DNA of 48,688 bases from an uncultured Bacteroidales bacterium (GTDB lineage: Bacteria > Bacteroidota > Bacteroidia > Bacteroidales > CAIWKO01), in contig CAIWKO010000043.1 of the NCBI GenBank assembly GCA_903913285.1, positions 1 to 48,688 of the forward strand. The letters are read 5' to 3'. Every line of letters begins with the position of its first letter. Position 1 is the first letter of the stretch. Positions 44,192 through 48,688 of this stretch are shown here, piece by piece. The position numbers were made by a program, and so were the translations under genes. Under the pieces are notes generated by a model. The model saw nothing but the letters and a program-made list of their open reading frames with translations, searched no databases and was not told the origin of the DNA.

Positions 44192-44220
44192 GTTGGGTAA
44201 CCTGTTTATAGTAGTGACAA
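44192..44220 (-). other. attI-like insertion point
   Basis: The minus strand reads AAACAG followed by GTTACCCAAC (44201 to 44192). The last ten bases recur at 40920-40929 in inverted orientation, so cassette 1 would join here between the G and TT. No long palindrome is present, as expected for attI in contrast to attC. Two direct repeats follow toward the recombinase. Confidence 0.75.
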
Positions 44221-44273
44221 AATCATACTATCGCTTCCATTTTTGGGTGTGTAGTAGTGACGGTTATCATACT
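44209..44273. repeat. Pair of direct repeats beside the attI-like point
   Basis: TAGTAGTGAC, a 3 or 4 base variable part, then ATCATACT occurs at 44209-44229 and again at 44252-44273, 43 bases apart (about four helical turns). Class 1 attI sites also carry two direct repeats that bind extra integrase protomers. The copies lie between the recombinase stop and the insertion point. Confidence 0.8.
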
Positions 44274-44283
44274 TTATTTTTTT

Positions 44284-44291
44284 CAAATATA
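44284..44291 (-). promoter_or_regulatory. Cassette promoter-like -7 box
   Basis: TATATTTG on the minus strand matches the TAnnTTTG box perfectly. The -33 region is weak: TTCG at the expected distance and a TTTG only 12 bases away. Transcription would start near 44277, run through the direct repeats and attI into the cassettes, like Pc of classical integrons. Confidence 0.5.
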
Positions 44292-44300
44292 CTAATTATT

Positions 44301-45407
44301 TTACAAATCGTCGAATGGCGATTTAATATTTTTTAAACTCTTTGTTGAAACATGTGTATAAATCTCCGTCGTTTTGCTGTATTTGTGTCCTAATAGCTCT
44401 TGTATGTAACGAAGGTCGGTTCCAGCTTCTAACAAATGAGTCGCATAACTGTGGCGCAACCAATGAAGGCTCACAGGTTTCTTTATTACTGCCTTCTCCA
44501 ATGCTTGTTTTAAAACACTTTGCAAACTATGTTCGCTATAGGGTTCTCCTTTTGTTTGTCCTTCAAAAAGCCATTCTATTGGTCTGTACATTTTATAATA
44601 TTCGCGCAGCATATTGATTACTTTTTCTGAAATAGGTATAATCCTGTCCTTGCATCCCTTACTTTGTCTTATTACTAATATTCCACGTTTGCTGTCAATA
44701 TCTGCTGGCTTTAAATTTATTAATTCACTTCTACGCAAGCCGCAGGCATAAATCAAACTGAGCATGGTACAGTGCTTTACATTGCTGTGAGCATTCAATA
44801 TCGAAGCAACCTCTTCTTTGCTAAGCACATTTGGCAGTTTATGTTGGCCCCGCGGTCGCTCCAATTTGTCCACATTAAGTTTGCTCTTTATCACCTCCCT
44901 AAAAAACAACTTACAAGCGTTAACCACCTGGTTCTGATATGCAAAACTCAAGTGGTTTTTAAGAATATACTCATTCACATACCGCACCATATCACTATTG
45001 TCAGCTTCGTTCATCGGCTTGGGTTGAATAAACATCAGGAAACTTTTAGCTGCATCCAAATAAGTTTTTATGGTCGAATCGCTATAGCGTTTGTGTTGCA
45101 TCCAAATTTTTAGTTCATACAAACCTTTTTGTATTTCTTCGGGTGTTGCTTCTTTTTCTTTAGCAACTTCTTCCGGCAGTTTATCTTTCAATCGGCTATA
45201 ATCTACCCAGGCTATGCCTTTAAACACCTTCAATAATTCTTGTATGTTTTCCTCTTTATCCTCCACATACCAACATTTTCTCGTATTGCTCCATGCAGCG
45301 CCCTTAATCTGTTTAATTAAAGAAATAAGTTCCGCATCGTAATCGAACAACACGAACAAACGGGGAAGACCTTTATGAAGGGCGCGTTTAATAACAACAG
45401 TTTTCAT
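44301..45407 (-). CDS. Tyrosine recombinase, IntI-like without the IntI patch
   Basis: A 368-residue protein. Residues 1-75 form an extra N-terminal domain (AAWSNTRKCWYVED), 90-180 the SAM-like core-binding domain, and the rest the catalytic domain with Arg225 (GLRRSE), Lys250, His315 and Arg318 (HWLRHS), His341 (LLGH) and the nucleophile Tyr350 (IYTHV). The C terminus NIKSPFDDL resembles the IntI ending VRSPLDAL. Between KDRIIPI and HWLRHS there are only about 55 residues, too few for the roughly 20-30 residue IntI insertion that contacts extrahelical attC bases. It lies directly upstream of attI and reads toward it. Confidence 0.88.
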   Translation of the reverse strand: MKTVVIKRALHKGLPRLFVLFDYDAELISLIKQIKGAAWSNTRKCWYVEDKEENIQELLKVFKGIAWVDYSRLKDKLPEEVAKEKEATPEEIQKGLYELKIWMQHKRYSDSTIKTYLDAAKSFLMFIQPKPMNEADNSDMVRYVNEYILKNHLSFAYQNQVVNACKLFFREVIKSKLNVDKLERPRGQHKLPNVLSKEEVASILNAHSNVKHCTMLSLIYACGLRRSELINLKPADIDSKRGILVIRQSKGCKDRIIPISEKVINMLREYYKMYRPIEWLFEGQTKGEPYSEHSLQSVLKQALEKAVIKKPVSLHWLRHSYATHLLEAGTDLRYIQELLGHKYSKTTEIYTHVSTKSLKNIKSPFDDL

Positions 45408-45427
45408 CAGTAAAGCAAATTGTACGT

Positions 45428-45435
45428 CAAACTTA
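45428..45435 (-). promoter_or_regulatory. -7 box of the recombinase gene
   Basis: TAAGTTTG on the minus strand, 21 bases from the ATG at 45407, fits TAnnTTTG. No convincing -33 element is seen. Confidence 0.4.
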
Positions 45436-45540
45436 CAAAATATTTATTGATTTTCAGCATATCATCCATATCATATAACCTGTCCCGTATCTGCCCATTT
45501 GGCGGATCGGGAGCGTCTCCCGACGCGTGTGTATCCCCCT

Positions 45541-45630
45541 CCAACCCATTCACACCCACAAATTTAAAATTTATTTCAATAACTCCTGCAAAACATATAA
45601 AATTTTTTCCTCCAAACCCCTTTTCTCCCT
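45541..45630. repeat. 90-base direct repeat, copy 1
   Basis: Runs from CCAACCCATTCACACCCACA to about CCTTTTCTCCC and recurs at 46306-46395 with few changes. It lies in a 1.3-kb spacer (45408-46702) that I read as non-coding: short open frames in it cover low-complexity or repeated sequence. Confidence 0.85.
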
Positions 45631-45739
45631 TTTCCCCCCCCGCCTAAAATCATGGCTCGTGGCTAATGGCACTTGGCTAAACAAAATCCCTCCCTCAGCC
45701 TAACCTTTTCATTTTTTCGCAGAAAAAAAGTGCATCGGC

Positions 45740-45955
45740 CTGTCCAAACGGCGGGCCAGCGCTGGCTGTGAATGAAAAAAATATTAGAAAATCGTAAAAG
45801 GGGCTTGCCTTTCCGCCGACAGGCGGACTACTTTTACTGATTTTCTTATTTTTTTCAGAGCGCGCTGAAGCACTTGTGCTGAGCGTAGTCGAAGCATCGT
45901 TTGGACAGTCTTTTTCCCTGCCTGCCGTCAACTGCCGTTTAGGCAGTCAGGCAGG
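45740..45955. repeat. Composite inverted repeats
   Basis: CTGTCCAAACG (45740-45750) is inverted as CGTTTGGACAG (45898-45908). Next to it, 45917-45955 folds as CCTGCCTG with CAGGCAGG and an inner ACTGCC with GGCAGT, followed by TTTT, so a plus-strand terminator is possible. In between lies AGCGCGCTGAAGCACTTGTG, which looks like a dispersed intergenic repeat. No gene is evident. Confidence 0.6.
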
Positions 45956-46143
45956 TTTTGGTTCTTTTCTTTTGGACTAGCAAAAGAAATGAACGATTAT
46001 GTTTCGAAGAAACAACCTCTTCCGTCTTTGGTCTTCTGACTTCTGACTTCCCAAATTCATGGCTCGTGGCTATTGGCTCATGGCTACTACAAACTTCTCC
46101 GTGTCTCTCCGTGCTCTCCGTGCCTCCGTGGTTTCCTAACTCC

Positions 46144-46216
46144 CAACTTTAGTCACTTTAAGTACTTCAGGCACTTTAAGTACTTTAGGCACTTTAGCTC
46201 ACTTTAGGCACTTTTT
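46144..46216. repeat. CACTTTAGGCACTTT low-complexity repeat
   Basis: Repeated CACTTTAAGTACTT and CACTTTAGG units; a second block is at 46441-46501, and both are followed by TTTTTCCTTCAAATTTTACC. Upstream there are GGCTCGTGGCTA-like repeats. No coding potential. Confidence 0.7.
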
Positions 46217-46305
46217 CCTTCAAATTTTACCCCGTTCGGCTGAGGTTCCAACCTCAGTCGCCTTTATGTTTTCAGGCTCTTGCCTGTTTTATTTTCTTCA
46301 CACAT

Positions 46306-46395
46306 CCAACCCATTCACACCCACAAATTTAAAATTTATTTCAATAACTCCTGCAAAACATATAAATTTTTTTCTCCAATCTCCTTTTCTGCCTT
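46306..46395. repeat. 90-base direct repeat, copy 2
   Basis: Second copy of 45541-45630. The two copies are 765 bases apart and enclose the composite inverted repeats. Confidence 0.85.
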
Positions 46396-46702
46396 TTCCT
46401 CCCTTCAGGGATGGGGCAAAGAAGAGGCAGAAAAGAATATCCCAACTTTAAGTACTTTAGCTCACTTTAGGCACTTTAGGCACTTTTTCCTTCAAATTTT
46501 ACCGTTAACTTAAAAAAACCTACCGTTAACTTTTTTCCTCTTGCTTTCGCTTCAATTTGGTAGTATTTTTAAACAAATTTTTTAAATCTTGCTATGGAAC
46601 CCCGTTACTTACAAAAAAAAACTCCACTCCTGCTGTCCAAGGCTCAACTGTTTTTCATCAAAACCTTTTTCTCCCGTATAGATCACCTAAAAAATAATTC
46701 TT

Positions 46703-46960
46703 ATGACAAAACTAGACAACACCTATTATCGCATCAATGAAATTTGCAAACATGCTGCACTTGCAAAAACAGGTCCTCCCCGCGAACTTTGCAAAAAAAT
46801 TCCGTGCAGCGAGCACACACTCTACAACGATATTAAGATCATAAACGAGTTGCTACAACCTTTCCATATCACGCTTTTCTACAACTATCTGGAAAGAACA
46901 TACCAGTTCTCCAAACCCGGTCACTTTCAACTAAACTGGATTTGGATTCCTGAATCCTAA
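46703..46960 (+). CDS. Small putative DNA-binding protein
   Basis: An 85-residue protein. KIPCSEHTLYNDIKIINELL looks like a helix-turn-helix recognition region of the HTH_11 or DeoR kind, which normally begins a longer regulator. The C terminus (HFQLNWIWIPES) is short, and there is no effector domain. It stands alone before the repeat blocks. A role as a small regulator is possible. Confidence 0.6.
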   Translation: MTKLDNTYYRINEICKHAALAKTGPPRELCKKIPCSEHTLYNDIKIINELLQPFHITLFYNYLERTYQFSKPGHFQLNWIWIPES

Positions 46961-47017
46961 TTATCTGTCAGTTACAGCTAATTATTTCCTCCCCCGGCGT
47001 CAAAATATCCCGCCCTG

Positions 47018-47101
47018 CTGTCATTCTTTTGCAGTATACTGTCATGTTCGTGCAGTCCACAGTCGCCATCCTGAAGTCCACTGTCGCAACCTTTCAGTAA
47101 A
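47018..47101. repeat. Four degenerate 21-bp tandem units
   Basis: Units begin CTGTC or CAGTC and carry CAGT or AAGT at position 15, for example CTGTCATTCTTTTGCAGTATA. They differ from the next block in sequence but have the same period. They occupy the 494-base gap between two genes. Confidence 0.7.
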
Positions 47102-47223
47102 AACTTGCAGGCCCCATATCCAATTTTATAATTTTACACCATCATTAACGATCAACCTATTATCACAAAATGTCACAGGCCTTCATAAAATATCTTCCGT
47201 CTCCAAACAGGCCCCTCATCATC

Positions 47224-47370
47224 GAAGTATCACTTTCTGATACTGAAGTATCACTTTTCGATACTGAAGTGTCACTTTTCGATACTGAAGTAACGCTTTT
47301 CGATATCGACGTGACGCTTTTCGATACCGACGTGACGCTTTTCGATACCGAAGTAACGCTTTTCGATACC
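47224..47370. repeat. Seven 21-bp tandem units
   Basis: Seven units follow the pattern GAAGTAACGCTTTTCGATACC; the first ones contain the inverted pair AGTATC and GATACT. Frames stay open through it on both strands (47170-47442 plus, 47163-47414 minus) because 21 is a multiple of three, so these frames are no evidence for a protein. It lies about 85 bases upstream of the 402-residue gene. Confidence 0.88.
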
Positions 47371-47454
47371 GGGGTATTCTTCTTCCAATCTTTACTATGC
47401 AATAAAAACACCATAATAACTCAATATCAATTGTTTAATTAAAAAATCTGTATT

Positions 47455-48663
47455 ATGACAAAATTTGAAACCACCCGCAACAATTCCAACCTCAAGGCAG
47501 AAGCCTTTATTCTGGAACACGACACCGAACTCTCAACCATCACCCTCTATCCCGATCTCAAAACAGGATTCACTAACTATCTTGCCAAACTAAAAACGGC
47601 CATACTAAATCAAAATGTAAACATCAAGGTCATCACTACTAACAAATCCCTGATCAAAGAAACCCTCAACGCAACCATGGTCAAATACATGTTGCGTGCA
47701 AGCATTCAGGCCCACCAGCTTGGTAAAGTCGAGATCGAAGATGCTCTCAACCTGTCCGAAAACCACATCCTCTACACTCCCGACAATCTCGCAGCCACCA
47801 CGGCCCAAAACTTATACAACCTGATGAACGCCAATGCTGCTGTGCTAACCATCCTCAAACCTGCCGACTTCACCGAAATGCAGGCTGCCATCGATAGTTT
47901 CACGTCCATTCAGGTTCTGCCGGTAAAAAACATCCAACACAAAAAAGCAGTCGGTACTGGCCTCATTCCCATGCTGCTCGACGAAGTCGATATCTACAAA
48001 TCCCTCATCGGCAAACTCATTCATTCCTATCTGCCCGCTTTGGCTGCCGATTGGGACGACACCGTCAAGGTGGGCAAACCCGCCGGAACTCGCCACATCT
48101 CCATCATCATGAAATTCCGCGATGCCGACACCGGCGATCCTGTCATCAACGTAACCACCACCTTCACCAAGGGCAGCCTCACCGAAGTCCGCAAAAGCAC
48201 CAAACGCGGCTGCATACAGATCTACACCCTCGAAGTAGGCGCGTGGACGGCAACCTCCGTCAGCGAGATCTACAACACCGTTGTCAACACCAACATCAGT
48301 GTCGGCGACAAGCGCACCGCGCGCATCACACTAAAACTCCAGAAAAAGGTCCAGCCCGACGATGGCACCACACCCGTCACCACCGGCTATGGCAACGGCT
48401 ACGGTGTTATGTACAACAGCGTCAGCCTCGAACCCATTGCCAAGGGCCTTGTCTTCCTCGACAAAGTAGCCGAACCCATCGAAACCGATGATGATGGCTC
48501 TTGGGGCAACGACCACATCCCTGCCGACAGCAAAACCATCCGTGGCTCTGCCGACGGCTACGCCAACTATTTCAAAAACATCACCATCACCCCCGACTCC
48601 GACAACGAGATCGACCTCCCCATGGATCCCATCGACGACGGCCCTCCCGCTCCCGATGCCTAA
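47455..48663 (+). CDS. 402-residue protein of unknown function with a C-terminal Ig/CPD-like domain
   Basis: No signal peptide is present (MTKFETTRNNSNLKAEAFIL). The first 180 residues look helical. Residues 215-400 contain two strand-rich stretches (FRDADTGDPVINVTTTFTKG and GLVFLDKVAEPIETDDDGSW) similar to carboxypeptidase regulatory or transthyretin-like domains. The end is acidic and Pro-rich (MDPIDDGPPAPDA). Its GC-rich codon use contrasts with the cassette genes. Function unknown; the upstream 21-bp repeats may belong to its control region. Confidence 0.75.
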   Translation: MTKFETTRNNSNLKAEAFILEHDTELSTITLYPDLKTGFTNYLAKLKTAILNQNVNIKVITTNKSLIKETLNATMVKYMLRASIQAHQLGKVEIEDALNLSENHILYTPDNLAATTAQNLYNLMNANAAVLTILKPADFTEMQAAIDSFTSIQVLPVKNIQHKKAVGTGLIPMLLDEVDIYKSLIGKLIHSYLPALAADWDDTVKVGKPAGTRHISIIMKFRDADTGDPVINVTTTFTKGSLTEVRKSTKRGCIQIYTLEVGAWTATSVSEIYNTVVNTNISVGDKRTARITLKLQKKVQPDDGTTPVTTGYGNGYGVMYNSVSLEPIAKGLVFLDKVAEPIETDDDGSWGNDHIPADSKTIRGSADGYANYFKNITITPDSDNEIDLPMDPIDDGPPAPDA

Positions 48664-48688
48664 CAAATTCTTTTCTGGCTTTTCCATC

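Larger units (their letters stand above)
31132..45407 (-). mobile_element. Integron-like cassette array with its recombinase
   Basis: The order on the minus strand is recombinase, promoter-like box, two direct repeats, attI-like point, then nine cassettes. By the cut position before TT in each core the cassettes are: 1, 44200-40801; 2, 40800-40067; 3, 40066-37416; 4, 37415-36721; 5, 36720-35686; 6, 35685-34243; 7, 34242-33538; 8, 33537-31965; 9, from 31964 without a closing site. All 16 cassette genes read away from the recombinase. In eight of eight closed cassettes the first 9 or 10 bases reappear inverted at the other end. The recombinase reads in the same direction as the cassettes, unlike class 1 integrons. 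The region is visibly AT-richer than its flanks. Confidence 0.8.

Noticed and set aside
45958-46513. Short frames in the 45.4-46.7 kb spacer
   Set aside because: They coincide with GGCTCGTGGCTA and CACTTTAGG low-complexity sequence and the 90-base repeat; no start region or motif supports translation.
47224-47370. Possible CRISPR array
   Set aside because: The 21-bp units follow each other directly without unique spacers, there is no leader and no cas gene in the window.
47163-47442. Overlapping frames on both strands through the 47.2-kb repeat
   Set aside because: Period 21 keeps all frames open by itself; the translations are simple repeats (VSKSVTS or EVTLFDT) with unrelated ends.
1-48688. 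tRNA or rRNA genes
   Set aside because: No cloverleaf with a GGTTCGAATCC-like arm and no rRNA-like sequence was recognised, in particular none at the edges of the array as a tRNA attachment site.

Overview
The window reads as a chromosome segment of a member of the Bacteroidota. The evidence is a flexirubin/aryl-polyene-type lipid cluster, -7 boxes of the TAnnTTTG kind, AT-rich spacers with almost no purine-rich Shine-Dalgarno sequences, and Bacteroidota-style secreted proteins. The species cannot be named from the sequence alone.

Region 1 (1-13.7 kb, minus strand) is one long operon for a type-II-PKS-like product. It holds a ketoreductase, three intact ketosynthases, two ketosynthase-like proteins without a usable active-site Cys, two acyl carrier proteins, a dehydratase, a thioesterase, an LpxL-like acyltransferase, a B12/radical SAM enzyme, a BtrH-like protein and an ABC exporter. 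This fits the aryl polyene/flexirubin/dialkylresorcinol class. Region 2 (14.3-25.6 kb, plus strand) is a three-gene envelope operon: a predicted outer-membrane barrel, a 2484-residue secreted giant and an Fn3-like secreted protein. Region 3 (25.7-30.3 kb, minus strand) is ordinary chromosome: bcp, recA, a TPR lipoprotein and an S9 peptidase.

Region 4 (30.5-45.4 kb) is the exciting part. It is an integron-like array: a tyrosine recombinase without the IntI patch insertion, a promoter-like -7 box, two direct repeats, an attI-like point and eight attC-like palindromes that delimit eight complete cassettes plus a ninth with no closing site. The two ends of each cassette carry the same 9-15 bases in inverted orientation. 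These bases differ from cassette to cassette but match within a cassette, as expected if cassettes pass through circular intermediates. All 14 imperfect pairs I counted as G.T wobbles in the palindrome stems are stable only on the plus strand, which is the bottom strand relative to the cassette genes. The first cassette (40801-44200) contains an entire diversity-generating retroelement (DGR): a secreted formylglycine-generating-enzyme/C-type-lectin-fold target with its variable region, an HRDC accessory gene, a DGR-type reverse transcriptase and the template repeat. Template and variable repeats differ at 13 template adenines. A complete DGR packaged as an integron cassette is the strongest candidate for an undescribed system. 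The other cassettes carry mostly exported or small unknown proteins, a methyltransferase, SMI1/LRR proteins and a three-gene nuclease-like operon.

Region 5 (45.4-48.7 kb) is a repeat-rich spacer with direct repeats and two sets of 21-bp tandem units, a small HTH-like protein and a 402-residue protein of unknown function.
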